Assembly (NCBI RefSeq): GCF_013031405.1
Contig: NZ_WPZY01000003.1
Coordinates: forward strand, 399,287 to 463,286
Direction: 5' to 3'
DNA from: Ruegeria sp. HKCCD8929
GTDB taxonomy: Bacteria; Pseudomonadota; Alphaproteobacteria; Rhodobacterales; Rhodobacteraceae
DNA: 64,000 nucleotides
The position numbers were made by a program, and so were the translations under genes. This document shows positions 8,436 through 17,685 of the stretch, piece after piece; positions within the stretch are counted from its first letter, which is position 1, and each line of letters opens with the position of its first letter. The notes under the pieces were generated by a model, which was given only the letters and a program-made list of their open reading frames with translations, had not been told where the DNA came from and made no database searches.

Positions 8436-8837
8436 ATGACCGACGATTTGATGACCATTCGCGAGATGTGCGAAACATACGACGTGACTCCGCGCACGCT
8501 GCGCTTTTACGAGTCCAAGGAACTGCTGTTTCCGATCCGCGAAGGTCAAAAGCGACTTTTCACCAAGCGCGACCGGGCGCGGTTGAAGCTGATTCTGCGC
8601 GGCAAGCGCTTTGGCTTCAGCCTTGAGGAAATCCGCCAGCTTCTGGACCTGTACCATGCAGGCGACCAGCAACTGACCCAGCTGACCCGCACATACGAGA
8701 TCGCGTGCGAGCGGCTGGCCGACATGGAATCGCGCCGCGACGAGCTGACTCAGGCCATCGAGGACCTGCGCGAGCAGCTTCGGTGGGGCGAGCGGGTCAT
8801 CGACTCGATGAAAGAAGACAAAAAGGCGGCCGAGTGA
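8436..8837 (+). CDS. MerR family transcriptional regulator
   Basis: A 133-residue MerR regulator with an N-terminal winged helix (DVTPRTLRFYES, about residues 16-27) and a long C-terminal coiled coil rich in Glu, Arg and Leu. Metal-binding cysteines at the usual effector site are absent, so the effector is more likely organic. It heads the operon of acyl-CoA dehydrogenase, thiolase and FadJ genes, 50 bp before the dehydrogenase, which suggests autoregulation together with the catabolic genes. Dyads with ACGT cores lie 70-115 bp upstream. It is a paralogue of the gene at 7706, so the two may bind related sites. Confidence 0.9.
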   Translation: MTDDLMTIREMCETYDVTPRTLRFYESKELLFPIREGQKRLFTKRDRARLKLILRGKRFGFSLEEIRQLLDLYHAGDQQLTQLTRTYEIACERLADMESRRDELTQAIEDLREQLRWGERVIDSMKEDKKAAE

Positions 8838-8887
8838 TCCATTCGGCCCCTGCCCCCACGGACATTTGAATAACCAGGGAGACCCCA

Positions 8888-10669
8888 ATGCCCGTCTACA
8901 ACGCCCCGACCAAGGATGCTCAGTTCATCCTGCATGATGTACTGAAGATCTCGGAAGCCGGCATTCCCGGATATGACGAGTTGGAGTCCGAGTTCACCGG
9001 CGCGGTACTGGAAGAGGCCGGAAAGGTCGCAACCAACGTGCTGCACCCGCTCAACGTGGTGGGCGACACCGAAGGCTGTCGGCTGGAGAATGGCATCGTC
9101 TACACGCCCACAGGGTTCAAGGACGCGTTCGCGCAGATGAAGGAAGGCGGCTGGACGGGGCTGGACATGCCCGAGGAATATGGCGGGCAGAACATGCCAT
9201 ATGTTCTCGGCACTGCCGTGGGCGAGATGTTCTCCGCCGCAAACCAGGCCTTCGTGATGTATCAGGGCCTGACCCACGGCGCGGCCTCGGCGATCCTTGC
9301 GCATGGCACCGACGAGCAGAAGAACACCTACCTGCCCAAGATGGTCAGCTGTGAATGGACCGGCACCATGAACCTGACCGAACCCCATTGCGGCACCGAT
9401 CTGGGCCTGATGCGCACCAAGGCCGAGCCGCAGGCGGATGGATCCTACAAGATCACCGGGCAAAAGATCTTTATCTCGTCCGGCGATCACGACATGGCCG
9501 ATAACATCATTCATCTGGTGCTGGGCAAGATCGTGGGCGGCCCCGAGGGGATCAAGGGCGTGTCGCTGTTCATCGTGCCCAAGTTCCTGGTCAAAGAGGA
9601 CGGCTCCTTGGGTGAACGCAACGGCGTCTCGGTCGGCAAGATCGAGGAAAAGATGGGCATCCACGGCAACTCGACCTGCGTGATGAACTATGACGGCGCA
9701 ACCGGTTACCTGATCGGAGAAGAGCACAAGGGCATGCGCGCCATGTTCACCATGATGAACGAAGCGCGCCTAGGCGTCGGCATGCAAGGCCTGAGCCAGG
9801 CCGAGGCCGCCTATCAGAACGCGCTGGAATACGCCAAGGACCGCCTGCAGGGCCGCGACGTGACCGGGCCGAAGAACCCAGATGGCCCCGCCGATCCGCT
9901 GATCGTGCACCCGGATATCCGCCGCAACCTGATGGACCAGAAGAGCTTTACCGAAGGCGCGCGCGCGTTCATCCTGTGGGGTGCCACGATGATCGACAAG
10001 GCGCACCGGTCGGGTGACAAGGACGCGGACGGTCTGATCTCGCTGCTGACACCGGTCATCAAGGGGTTCCTGACCGACAAGGGATACGACATGACCGTGC
10101 AGGCCCAGCAGGTCTATGGCGGCCACGGCTACATTGAGGAATGGGGCATGTCGCAATACACCCGCGACGCCCGCATCGCGATGATCTACGAAGGTGCCAA
10201 CGGCGTGCAAGCGCTGGATCTGGTGGGCCGCAAGCTGGCGCAAGATGGCGGCAAGCACGTCATGGCGTTCTTCGAAATGGTCAAAAGCTTCTGCAAGGAG
10301 AACGGCGGTCAGGACGAAGCCTATGACAAGGCCTTCATCGAACCGCTCAAGGCGGCGTCGAAGGATCTGCAGGCGGCGGGGATGTATTTCATGCAGGAAG
10401 GCATGAAGAATCCCAACAATGCACTGTCGGGATCGTATGACTTCATGCACATGTTCGGCCATGTCTGCCTGGGCCTGATGTGGGCCCGGATGGCCAAGGC
10501 CGCCCAAGGCGCGCTGGACGCCGGCGCGTCGGACAAGGAGTTCTACGAGACCAAGATCAATACCGGCCGCTACTACATGGCGCGCCAACTGCCCGCCACG
10601 GGTATGCATCTGGCTCGCATTCAAACCGGCGCGGACACGGTAATGGCACTGGACGCGGCAAACTTCTGA
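8888..10669 (+). CDS. acyl-CoA dehydrogenase, long form with C-terminal extra domain
   Basis: A 593-residue FAD enzyme introducing the 2,3 double bond of an acyl-CoA. Features: N-terminal helical domain with the [17 protein letters not shown] segment (about residues 164-174) and FISSGDHDM of the middle beta domain; [12 protein letters not shown] and [13 protein letters not shown] in the C-terminal helical domain; and an extra C-terminal domain after residue 450, as in the AcdA/DmdC group. The candidate catalytic base is E435 in IYEGAN. This group includes 3-methylmercaptopropionyl-CoA dehydrogenase (DmdC) of DMSP breakdown and long-chain enzymes; the thiolase and FadJ partners favour general fatty-acid oxidation. 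A good ribosome-binding site (AGGGAGA) precedes the ATG. Confidence 0.92.
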   Translation: MPVYNAPTKDAQFILHDVLKISEAGIPGYDELESEFTGAVLEEAGKVATNVLHPLNVVGDTEGCRLENGIVYTPTGFKDAFAQMKEGGWTGLDMPEEYGGQNMPYVLGTAVGEMFSAANQAFVMYQGLTHGAASAILAHGTDEQKNTYLPKMVSCEWTGTMNLTEPHCGTDLGLMRTKAEPQADGSYKITGQKIFISSGDHDMADNIIHLVLGKIVGGPEGIKGVSLFIVPKFLVKEDGSLGERNGVSVGKIEEKMGIHGNSTCVMNYDGATGYLIGEEHKGMRAMFTMMNEARLGVGMQGLSQAEAAYQNALEYAKDRLQGRDVTGPKNPDGPADPLIVHPDIRRNLMDQKSFTEGARAFILWGATMIDKAHRSGDKDADGLISLLTPVIKGFLTDKGYDMTVQAQQVYGGHGYIEEWGMSQYTRDARIAMIYEGANGVQALDLVGRKLAQDGGKHVMAFFEMVKSFCKENGGQDEAYDKAFIEPLKAASKDLQAAGMYFMQEGMKNPNNALSGSYDFMHMFGHVCLGLMWARMAKAAQGALDAGASDKEFYETKINTGRYYMARQLPATGMHLARIQTGADTVMALDAANF

Positions 10670-10683
10670 ACCCAGTGTGGTTT

Positions 10684-10699
10684 CGGGCATCTTTGCCCG
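10684..10699. other. short hairpin between acyl-CoA dehydrogenase and the next gene
   Basis: CGGGCA (10684-10689) and TGCCCG (10694-10699) form a perfect 6-bp stem with a TCTT loop just after the dehydrogenase stop. There is no T tract. It may be an attenuator or an mRNA-stability element within the operon. Confidence 0.4.
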
Positions 10700-10724
10700 G
10701 AACCCGTTCACCGGAGGACATTAA

Positions 10725-10937
10725 ATGCCCAAACGCTTTCGCCTGACCCGCCGCTTTCCCGTCGCCATGACCGAGGACGGGTATCGCAAGCTCAAGGGGT
10801 TCGCCCGCGAGGCCGGTCTGGATGAAGGTGAGGCGCTGTCCTTTCTGTTCGAGAACTTCAACAGCGTCATCGACGAGGAGAACCTGACCCACCGGCTGCG
10901 CCTGTTCAATTCCGAGCTTGAGGCGCGCAAAAAGTGA
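10725..10937 (+). CDS. small protein resembling a ribbon-helix-helix regulator
   Basis: A 70-residue basic protein. After a positively charged start (PKRFRLTRR) comes a strand-like segment FPVAMTEDGYRKLKG, then FAREAGLDEGEALSFLFENF. This resembles the strand-helix-helix plan of CopG/Arc-type DNA-binding proteins, but no family match can be proved here. It has its own ribosome-binding site (GGAGG, 8 bp before ATG) and sits 55 bp after the acyl-CoA dehydrogenase on the same strand. It may be a second, small regulator of the beta-oxidation operon; alternatively it is an uncharacterised acidic-tail protein. Confidence 0.65.
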   Translation: MPKRFRLTRRFPVAMTEDGYRKLKGFAREAGLDEGEALSFLFENFNSVIDEENLTHRLRLFNSELEARKK

Positions 10938-10978
10938 AGACCAACCGCGACCAAACATCGGCCAGCGCCGATATCAAC

Positions 10979-11018
10979 GCCGGACGCCTCCGGCGGGAGT
11001 ATTTGTGAAAAGATGAAG
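10979..11018 (+). repeat. GC-hairpin/TATTT repeat, copy 1
   Basis: A hairpin GCCGGA/TCCGGC (10979-10984, 10989-10994) is followed by GGGAGTATTT (10995-11004) and AGATGAAG (11011-11018). The 22 bp at 10997-11018 recur, inverted and with one mismatch, at 11153-11174. It belongs to the dispersed repeat family seen at 23950, 24031, 36686 and 38743. Confidence 0.75.
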
Positions 11019-11152
11019 ACAGGATGCGCCCCTGCCACCGGGCGCTCCCCATCAGGACAGGGACGACTTCACCTTTTGCGGTCATCGGCTCTCCAGCCTG
11101 TACCGTGCGACCATTGAAACCGACGATGGTTGATAAAAGGTTACCGTCAGAT

Positions 11153-11174
11153 CTTCATCTTTTCAAAAATACTC
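11153..11174 (-). repeat. GC-hairpin/TATTT repeat, copy 2 (tail only)
   Basis: The inverted partner of copy 1: 21 of 22 bases match the reverse complement of 10997-11018. The GC hairpin is missing here. The 134 bp between the two arms contain no convincing gene. The arm ends 41 bp before the GST start. Confidence 0.7.
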
Positions 11175-11215
11175 AAATCCGGCTTAGCCACACGCGCCTT
11201 GGGAGGGGTGATCGC

Positions 11216-11854
11216 ATGACCATCAAACTTCATTGTTTCGGAGAAAGCGGGAATTGCTACAAGGCGGCACTGGCGCTGGAGCTGTCCGGGCTGGACTGGG
11301 AACCGGTTTTTGTCGATTTCTTCAATGGCCAGACCCGCACGCCGGAATACCGTACCGAGGTCAACGAAATGGGCGAAGCCCCGGTCATGGTTGACGGCGA
11401 CTTCCGCACAACGCAGTCCGGCACCATTCAAGCCTATGTGACCGAGAAATCCGGCAAGTTCGGCGGCAAGACCCGCGACGAGAACTATGACATTTTCCGC
11501 TGGGTGCTGTGGGACAACCACAAGCTCAGCTCGATTGCCGGGATGACCCGGTTCCTGATCAATTTCCTTCCCGAGGAACACCGCAACCCCGACGTGATCG
11601 GCTTCAACCAGGGCCGTTTGAAGGCGGCTTACCAGGTTCTGAATGCCCATCTTGAGGGTCGCGACTGGATCGTCAGCGATGGCGTGACCAATGCCGATCT
11701 CAGCTGCTGCGGTTACCTCTATTACCCCGAACCGTTCGGCTTTGACCGCGCCGACTGGCCCCATATCGATGCCTGGCTGACTCGCCTGTCCGAGCAGCCC
11801 GGCTGGAAACACCCCTATGACCTGATGCCCGGCAAACCGTCGGACCGCGCCTGA
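11216..11854 (+). CDS. glutathione S-transferase family protein
   Basis: A 212-residue GST. The N-terminal thioredoxin-like domain contains CFGESGNCYKA (the Ser/Cys region that would contact glutathione), NEMGEAPVM with the cis-Pro, and TTQSGTIQAYV. The helical C-terminal domain contains LEGRDWIVSDGVTNADLSC, the usual N-capping box. The ATG at 11216 is chosen because of a GGGAGGGG ribosome-binding site and because the upstream extension runs through the repeat arm. It lies 10 bp before the thiolase gene, so it is probably co-expressed with beta-oxidation genes. Its substrate is not known; a role in detoxifying electrophilic acyl intermediates would fit but is speculation. Confidence 0.88.
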   Translation: MTIKLHCFGESGNCYKAALALELSGLDWEPVFVDFFNGQTRTPEYRTEVNEMGEAPVMVDGDFRTTQSGTIQAYVTEKSGKFGGKTRDENYDIFRWVLWDNHKLSSIAGMTRFLINFLPEEHRNPDVIGFNQGRLKAAYQVLNAHLEGRDWIVSDGVTNADLSCCGYLYYPEPFGFDRADWPHIDAWLTRLSEQPGWKHPYDLMPGKPSDRA

Positions 11855-11864
11855 GGAGACCCCT

Positions 11865-13076
11865 ATGACCGAAGCATATATCTATGACGCCCTGCGCACT
11901 CCGCGCGGCAAGGGCCGCAAGGATGGCAGCCTGCACGAGGTAACCTCGGTGCGTCTGTCTGCATTGACCCTGAACGCGATGAAAGAGCGGAACAACCTCG
12001 AAGGCCACGCCGTGGAAGACGTGATCTGGGGGAACGTCACGCAAGTGATGGAGCAAGGCGGCTGTCTGGCTCGCTCGGCCGTTCTAGCCTCGGATCTGGA
12101 TGAATCGATCCCCGGTCTGGCGATCAACCGTTTCTGTGCGTCGGGCATGGAAGCCGTGAACCTGGCCGCAAATCAGGTCAAAGGCGGAGCGGGCGAGGCC
12201 TACATCGCTGGTGGCGTCGAAATGATGGGCCGCGTGGCCATGGGCAGCGACGGTGCGGCTATTGCCGTTGACCCCTCGCTGGCGATGGACACTTATTTCG
12301 TGCCGCAGGGCATCTCGGCCGACATTATTGCGACCGAATACGGATTCTCCCGTGATGACGCAGACGCTCTGGCGGTTGAATCGCAAAAACGCGCCGCGGA
12401 AGCATGGGCAGACAACCGGTTCGAAAAATCGGTCATCACCGTCAAGGACCAGAACGGCCTGACCATTCTGGACCGCGACGAATACATGCGCCCCGGCACC
12501 GACATGCAAAGCCTTGGCGCGCTGAACCCGTCCTTCCAGATGATGGGTGAACAGATGCCGGGCTTCGACAAGGTGGCGATGCTCAAATACCCGCATCTGG
12601 AGCGGGTCAACCATATCCACCACGCGGGCAACAGCTCGGGCATCGTGGATGGCGCCGCCGCTGTTCTGATCGGCAACAAGGAATTCGGTGAGAAATACGG
12701 CCTGAAACCACGCGCCCGCATCAAGGCAACCGCTAAAATTGGCACTGATCCGACGATCATGCTGACCGGCCCGGTTCCGGTGACCGAGAAGATCCTGGCC
12801 GACAATGGCATGAAGATCAGCGATCTGGACCTGTTCGAGGTGAACGAAGCCTTCGCCTCGGTCGTGCTGCGGTTCCAGCAGGCATTCGACGTCGACCCGG
12901 AACTGGTCAACGTCAACGGCGGCTCGATCGCGATGGGTCACCCGCTGGGCGCGACCGGCGCGATGATCATCGGCACGCTGCTGGATGAACTGGAGCGCCA
13001 GGACAAGGAAACTGGCCTCGCCACGCTCTGCATTGCGTCCGGAATGGGTGCGGCAACGATTATCGAGCGGGTCTGA
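11865..13076 (+). CDS. acetyl-CoA C-acyltransferase (3-ketoacyl-CoA thiolase)
   Basis: Cleaves 3-ketoacyl-CoA with CoA to give acetyl-CoA and a shortened acyl-CoA. The 403-residue product has the full thiolase catalytic set: C91 in [11 protein letters not shown] (acyl acceptor), H359 in [15 protein letters not shown], and C389 in LCIASGMGA (general base). The start [14 protein letters not shown] is typical of FadA/FadI-like enzymes. It lies between the GST gene (10 bp) and the cupin gene (1-bp overlap, TGATG), and works with the FadJ-type protein encoded two genes on. Confidence 0.95.
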   Translation: MTEAYIYDALRTPRGKGRKDGSLHEVTSVRLSALTLNAMKERNNLEGHAVEDVIWGNVTQVMEQGGCLARSAVLASDLDESIPGLAINRFCASGMEAVNLAANQVKGGAGEAYIAGGVEMMGRVAMGSDGAAIAVDPSLAMDTYFVPQGISADIIATEYGFSRDDADALAVESQKRAAEAWADNRFEKSVITVKDQNGLTILDRDEYMRPGTDMQSLGALNPSFQMMGEQMPGFDKVAMLKYPHLERVNHIHHAGNSSGIVDGAAAVLIGNKEFGEKYGLKPRARIKATAKIGTDPTIMLTGPVPVTEKILADNGMKISDLDLFEVNEAFASVVLRFQQAFDVDPELVNVNGGSIAMGHPLGATGAMIIGTLLDELERQDKETGLATLCIASGMGAATIIERV

Positions 13077-13561
13077 TGCCCAAGCTGGATCTCTCTCAGA
13101 TCCCGTTTCAGGGCGGCTCGGGTTATCCCGGCAGGCTGGCCAAGGCAGGCGATGGCCGCTTTGTTCAGCGTATCGGGGATGCGGGCGGGCTGACCCAATA
13201 CGGGGTCAACATCGTGCGGCTGGAGCCCGAAGGCCTATCCTCGCTGCGCCACTACCATATGGAGCAGGACGAGTTTGCCATCATGCTCAGCGGCAAATGC
13301 GTGCTGATCGATGATGATGGTGAACACGAGATGCTGCCCGGCGATTGCGCCGCTTTTCCGGCAGGTGAGGCTAATGGCCACCACCTTGTGAACAAGACCG
13401 ATGCGCCCGCGACCTTTCTGGTGGCGGGCACACGGACCCCGACCGAGACCGGCTATTACAGCGACTTAGACATGATGGTGAAGTTCGATGCCGATGGCTT
13501 TTCCTTCACCCGCAAAGACGGCAGCCCCTTGACGGCTGAACAGATTGGAGACGACGGATGA
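13076..13561 (+). CDS. cupin domain protein
   Basis: A 161-residue single-cupin protein. Cupin motif 1 is [18 protein letters not shown] (His-His-Glu metal ligands) and motif 2 is [19 protein letters not shown] with the final His. All expected metal ligands are present, so it may bind Fe, Mn or Zn. Function is unknown. Start and stop overlap the thiolase and FadJ genes (ATGA at the 3' end), so it is translationally coupled to beta-oxidation. Similar cupins act as dioxygenases, isomerases or ligand sensors; none can be chosen from sequence. Confidence 0.82.
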   Translation: MPKLDLSQIPFQGGSGYPGRLAKAGDGRFVQRIGDAGGLTQYGVNIVRLEPEGLSSLRHYHMEQDEFAIMLSGKCVLIDDDGEHEMLPGDCAAFPAGEANGHHLVNKTDAPATFLVAGTRTPTETGYYSDLDMMVKFDADGFSFTRKDGSPLTAEQIGDDG

Positions 13562-15759
13562 CCGAGTTTACTCTGACCAAAGACGCCGATAGCGTTGGCA
13601 TCATCACCTGGGATGTGCCCGGGAAAACAATGAACGTGATGTCCTTTGAGGGGCTTCAGCAACTCAACGATTGCATCGATCAGGCGCTGGCCGACGATGA
13701 GATCAAGGGGGTGGTCATCACTTCGGGCAAGGACGGCTCGTTCGCCGGCGGCATGGACCTGAACCTGCTGGCCGTGATGAAGGAACAGGCGGGCGACGAC
13801 CCTGCCAAGGGTCTGTTCGAAGGCACGATGCAGATGCATGCCCTGCTGCGCAAGATCGAGCTGGCGGGCATGGATCCCAAAACCAAGAAGGGCGGCAAAC
13901 CGATCGCGGCCGCCCTGCCCGGCACCGCCGCAGGCATTGGCATGGAACTGCCTCTCTCAACACACCGCATCTTTGCCGCCGAGAACCCCAAGGCCAAGTT
14001 CGGCCTGCCCGAGATCATGGTTGGCATCTTCCCCGGCGCTGGTGGCACCACGCGGATGGTGCGCAAGGTCGGCGCGATTGCCGCGGCTCCGCTGCTGCTG
14101 GAAGGCAAGATGCTGGACGTGAAAAAGGCCAAGGGTGCCGGTTACATCGACGAGATTGCCGCCGATCCGGTGGCTGCGGCGAAAGAATGGGTACTGAACG
14201 CCAAGGACACCGATCTGGTCAAGCCGTGGGACGCCAAGGGCTACAAGATGCCCGGCGGTGCGCCCTATCACCCCGCAGGCTTCATGAATTTCGTCGGTGC
14301 CTCGGCCATGGTGAACGGCAAGACGCAGGGCGCGTTCCCGGCAGCCAAGGCGCTGCTGAGCGCGGTCTATGAGGGCGCGCTGGTCGATTTCGACACCGCG
14401 CTTAAGATCGAAGCACGCTGGTTCACCTCTGTTCTGATGAACCCGTCTTCGGGCGCAATGATCCGGTCGCTGTTCCTGAACAAGGAGGCGCTGGAAAAAG
14501 GCGCGGTCCGCCCGCAGGGTATCCCGGACCAGTCGGTGAAGAAGATCGGCGTTCTGGGCGCGGGCATGATGGGCGCGGGCATCGCCTTGGTCAGCGCGCA
14601 GGCTGGAATGGAAGTCATCCTGATCGACCGCGATCAGGCCGCCGCCGACAAGGGCAAGGCCTATACCGAGGCCTATCTCGACAAGGGCATCAAGCGCGGC
14701 AAGACCACGGCAGAGAAGAAAGAGGCGATGCTGGGCCAGATCACCGCAACGCCGGATCTGGAACAGCTCAAGGGCTGCGACCTGATCATCGAGGCGGTGT
14801 TCGAAGACCCGGGCGTCAAGGCCGAGATGACCCAAAAGGTCGAGGCGATCATCCCCGAGGACTGCATCTTTGCCTCCAACACCTCGACCCTGCCGATCAC
14901 TGGTCTGGCCAAGGCCTCGCAACGGCCCGAGCAGTTCATCGGCATCCACTTCTTCTCGCCAGTCGAGAAGATGTTCTTGGTCGAGATCATCAAGGGCAAG
15001 GAAACCGGGGATCGCGCGGTGGCCAAGGCGCTGGACTATGTGCGCCAGATCCGCAAGACGCCGATTGTGGTCAACGATGCGCGCTTCTTCTACTGCAACC
15101 GCTGCATCATTCCCTACGTCAACGAAGGCGCTCGGATGATCACCGAGGGCGTCTCGCCGGTGCTGATCGACAACGCGGCGCGTCAGCTGGGCTTCCCCGT
15201 CGGGCCGATCCAACTGACCGATGAGACTTCGATTGATCTCGGCGCCAAGATCGCACGGGCAACCAAGGCTGCGATGGGCGACGCCTATCCTGAAAGTGCC
15301 GCGGACGATCTGATCTTCTGGATGGAGGAACAGGGCCGTCTGGGCCGCAAGGCCAACGCGGGCTTCTTCGACTATGACGAAAAGGGCAAGCGCGTCGAAT
15401 ACTGGAAAGGCCTACAAGAGAAATACCCGCATGCGGAGGATCAGCCCGACCTGATCGAGGTGCAGGAACGCCTGATGTTCGCGCAGGTTCTGGAAGCGGT
15501 GCGCGCGCTGGAAGAAGGCGTGCTGGAAGACATCCGCGAAGGCGACGTGGGTGCTATTCTCGCTTGGGGCTTTGCGCCTTGGTCGGGTGGCCCGCTCAGC
15601 TGGCTCGACATCATCGGCACGCCGTACGCTGCCGAGCGCTGCGATCAACTGGCCGAGAAATATGGGGAACGCTTCGCCTGCCCGCCGCTGCTGCGCGAGA
15701 TGGCGGAGAAGGGCCAGAGCTTTTATGGCCGCTTCAACCCCGAGGCCAAGGCAGCCTGA
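13558..15759 (+). CDS. FadJ/FadB-type enoyl-CoA hydratase/3-hydroxyacyl-CoA dehydrogenase
   Basis: A 733-residue bifunctional enzyme hydrating 2-enoyl-CoA and oxidising 3-hydroxyacyl-CoA with NAD+. Residues 1 to about 190 are the crotonase domain, with the SFAGGMDLN segment and FGLPEIMVGIFPGAGGT holding the catalytic Glu. From about residue 322 the Rossmann motif GVLGAGMMGAGIA begins the dehydrogenase, followed by SNTSTLPIT, the GIHFFSPVEKM active-site segment with catalytic His, and two C-terminal dehydrogenase domains. It is last in the operon and overlaps the cupin gene by 4 bp. With the thiolase it would form the trifunctional set. Confidence 0.95.
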   Translation: MTEFTLTKDADSVGIITWDVPGKTMNVMSFEGLQQLNDCIDQALADDEIKGVVITSGKDGSFAGGMDLNLLAVMKEQAGDDPAKGLFEGTMQMHALLRKIELAGMDPKTKKGGKPIAAALPGTAAGIGMELPLSTHRIFAAENPKAKFGLPEIMVGIFPGAGGTTRMVRKVGAIAAAPLLLEGKMLDVKKAKGAGYIDEIAADPVAAAKEWVLNAKDTDLVKPWDAKGYKMPGGAPYHPAGFMNFVGASAMVNGKTQGAFPAAKALLSAVYEGALVDFDTALKIEARWFTSVLMNPSSGAMIRSLFLNKEALEKGAVRPQGIPDQSVKKIGVLGAGMMGAGIALVSAQAGMEVILIDRDQAAADKGKAYTEAYLDKGIKRGKTTAEKKEAMLGQITATPDLEQLKGCDLIIEAVFEDPGVKAEMTQKVEAIIPEDCIFASNTSTLPITGLAKASQRPEQFIGIHFFSPVEKMFLVEIIKGKETGDRAVAKALDYVRQIRKTPIVVNDARFFYCNRCIIPYVNEGARMITEGVSPVLIDNAARQLGFPVGPIQLTDETSIDLGAKIARATKAAMGDAYPESAADDLIFWMEEQGRLGRKANAGFFDYDEKGKRVEYWKGLQEKYPHAEDQPDLIEVQERLMFAQVLEAVRALEEGVLEDIREGDVGAILAWGFAPWSGGPLSWLDIIGTPYAAERCDQLAEKYGERFACPPLLREMAEKGQSFYGRFNPEAKAA

Positions 15760-15773
15760 GACTGAACTGATTG

Positions 15774-15806
15774 TCGGCGCGTCTTAAGGGCGCGCCGAAT
15801 GTTCTT
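15774..15806. terminator. hairpin between convergent fadJ-like and sulfotransferase genes
   Basis: TCGGCGCG (15774-15781) pairs with CGCGCCGA (15791-15798) across a 9-nt loop. It sits just after the beta-oxidation operon and before the convergent sulfotransferase gene. The following T-run is short, so it is a moderate terminator candidate that may act in both directions. Confidence 0.5.
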
Positions 15807-15829
15807 ACCCCGACAAACAAAGTTACATA

Positions 15830-16477
15830 TTATTCAAAACGATAGCCGAATTTATTAATGTCTTCGGCACAGGCCTGCGCCACCGCCTCCATCCCGCGAT
15901 CCGAATAGTAGCGCCGGTAATCCGTTTCCCGCTCGGACCGGTTCAGATGGGGCATCTCGACCGAAAACCCCAAATGCGCGAACAGAGGCACTGCATCTTC
16001 GGCAAAGTGTTCGATCCGGATATAGGCCGCGCATTGCTCGACCCCGTCCGCCCTTTGCATGTAGGACCGCGCCGGGCTGGCGCGCAACGAGGTCAGAATG
16101 TCCGGATGCATCACAAAGGGCTCGAACTCGAGCCGTTTGGCGTGGGTTACCGCGATGTGGTCGAACCGCTGCTCGCGCAGCCAATGGTAGTAGCTGACGA
16201 CCCGGTCCCACGGGTTGCGCACGAGGGTAAAGGCGAAAAGCCCGCGCAGCACGTCCGGCGCGATCAGCCCGTCGATATCGCTCAGCGTCGAATGTTTCCA
16301 CAAGCGTCCCCGACTTGGGGCATCTTTCACCCGCTTGCGGCGGCGCTTGGCCCTGGGCGTGTCGCCCAGCAGGATATCGTCTTTCATCGCCCGCCCCTCA
16401 AGTGCCAGCGCGAGAGACGTGCCGCCCGTCTTGGGGATATGAACAAAGACATAGGAACGGCCGGTCGAGATGATCAT
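15830..16477 (-). CDS. sulfotransferase family 2 protein
   Basis: A 215-residue PAPS-dependent sulfotransferase candidate. The 5'-phosphosulfate loop is FVHIPKTGGTS at about residues 11-21, and the 3'-phosphate motif is LVRNPWDRVVSYYHW at about 85-99. These two motifs and the length fit the sulfotransferase-2 family, which usually modifies carbohydrates or cell-surface glycans. There is no sugar-synthesis cluster nearby, so the acceptor is unknown. It is convergent with the beta-oxidation operon and has the EamA transporter gene 38 bp upstream on the same strand. Confidence 0.87.
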   Translation of the reverse strand: MIISTGRSYVFVHIPKTGGTSLALALEGRAMKDDILLGDTPRAKRRRKRVKDAPSRGRLWKHSTLSDIDGLIAPDVLRGLFAFTLVRNPWDRVVSYYHWLREQRFDHIAVTHAKRLEFEPFVMHPDILTSLRASPARSYMQRADGVEQCAAYIRIEHFAEDAVPLFAHLGFSVEMPHLNRSERETDYRRYYSDRGMEAVAQACAEDINKFGYRFE

Positions 16478-16515
16478 GCCGTCACGCTAGCTGCGTTTCG
16501 GGGCAAGCTGAACCC

Positions 16516-17424
16516 CTAGCCGGAGCGAAGCGCAATCACGCTGCCCGCCGTCGCGATCAATGCGATACCGGCGATCTGCATCATCCCCACCGGCTGCCCC
16601 AGCGCCGCCCAGGCAAAAAGCGGGCCAAAGATCATCACCGAGTATTCGAAAACAGACACATAGGATGGCTCACCCAGTTGATAGGCCTTGATCAGCATGA
16701 ACACCGCCAGCGACGAACCGACGGCTTGCACCATCACCCAAGGGATCGCCTCGGACATCGGCCAGACCCAGCCCCGGGTGACAAAGCCTGCGGGGCCGCT
16801 AACTGTCTCGCTCGGAAACGCCGCCAGCCCGATCAGCCCTGCTGACCCGGCCAGTCCCAGCGCAATCACCAGCGCGCCCAGCAGCACCACGGTGCTTTCG
16901 CCGGCGCACATGTGCCGCGTGGTGACGGCTCCCAGCGCGTAGAAAAACCCGCCCGCCACCGGCAGCAGCACCTTGAAGTCAAAATCCTGCGGATCGGGCT
17001 GCAATACGCAGAGAATGCCGGCAAAGCCCACAACAACCGCCAGAATGCGCCAGATGCCGATCCTCTGACCCATACCAAGCGATGAGATCAGCAGCACGAA
17101 CATCGGTGACGTGAAGAGACCCGCCAAGGCTTGGGCGATGGGCATCACCGCCAGCGCGCTGAAATAGAACATCAGGGCGGTTGCCACCAACACGCTGCGC
17201 AGAATGACCGCGCCCAACCGCTGCGGCCTCAGACCTCCCAACCCGATCAGGGACATGCCCCCGATCAGCGGCAACATCATCAACGTGCGGGTGAGTTGGA
17301 ATTGCCACAGCCCGATGGTCTCGGCCAGAAGGACGACGACATTGTCGATCACCCCCAGGATTGCCATCGCCGCCACCATCAGAATCGAGGCGGAGACCGG
17401 GTATGAGGAACTAGGGGCCTGCAT
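16516..17424 (-). CDS. DMT superfamily transporter (two EamA domains)
   Basis: A 302-residue inner-membrane protein with about ten hydrophobic helices arranged as two EamA repeats. It includes the GALTTRH-like mid-protein segment (GAVTTRHM) and a C-terminal SVFEYSVMIFGPLFAWAALGQ segment typical of the second repeat. Members export amino acids, metabolites or drugs; its substrate is unknown. It is divergent from the gene at 17686 across a region with an inverted repeat (17581-17625). Confidence 0.88.
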   Translation of the reverse strand: MQAPSSSYPVSASILMVAAMAILGVIDNVVVLLAETIGLWQFQLTRTLMMLPLIGGMSLIGLGGLRPQRLGAVILRSVLVATALMFYFSALAVMPIAQALAGLFTSPMFVLLISSLGMGQRIGIWRILAVVVGFAGILCVLQPDPQDFDFKVLLPVAGGFFYALGAVTTRHMCAGESTVVLLGALVIALGLAGSAGLIGLAAFPSETVSGPAGFVTRGWVWPMSEAIPWVMVQAVGSSLAVFMLIKAYQLGEPSYVSVFEYSVMIFGPLFAWAALGQPVGMMQIAGIALIATAGSVIALRSG

Positions 17425-17580
17425 CCCCTTCCCCTATCAGCCGCCCTGCCCCGGCTCTGAGCGATCCGCGACACCGCATGCCGGTTTGCGACCCCGCATT
17501 TGCCCACCGCGCAGGCGTGCAACTCACTTGCCGCGCGCGAGCCACGCTACAGCGCCTTGCGCTTTACCTGAGGCGTTTTT

Positions 17581-17625
17581 ATCGAAATGCGCGTTCGACC
17601 GAAGGGAGTGGCCGCGTATTTCGAT
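17581..17625. promoter_or_regulatory. inverted repeat in the divergent promoter region
   Basis: ATCGAAATGCGC (17581-17592) and GCGTATTTCGAT (17614-17625) are inverted copies with one mismatch, 21 bp apart, between the EamA gene and the M48-like gene. It could be a dimeric regulator site or a leader hairpin. The rest of the 17425-17685 gap shows no further clear element. Confidence 0.4.
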
Positions 17626-17685
17626 TCAAATCAAACGCAAAACGCTTTAAGCTTGGCTAAAAGAGGACGAGCACAACCCAACCCC

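Noticed and set aside
8888..10669. Certain DmdC of DMSP demethylation
   Set aside because: The architecture fits, but dmdB/dmdD-type partners are absent; thiolase and FadJ genes suggest ordinary beta-oxidation, so dmdC was not used as a symbol.
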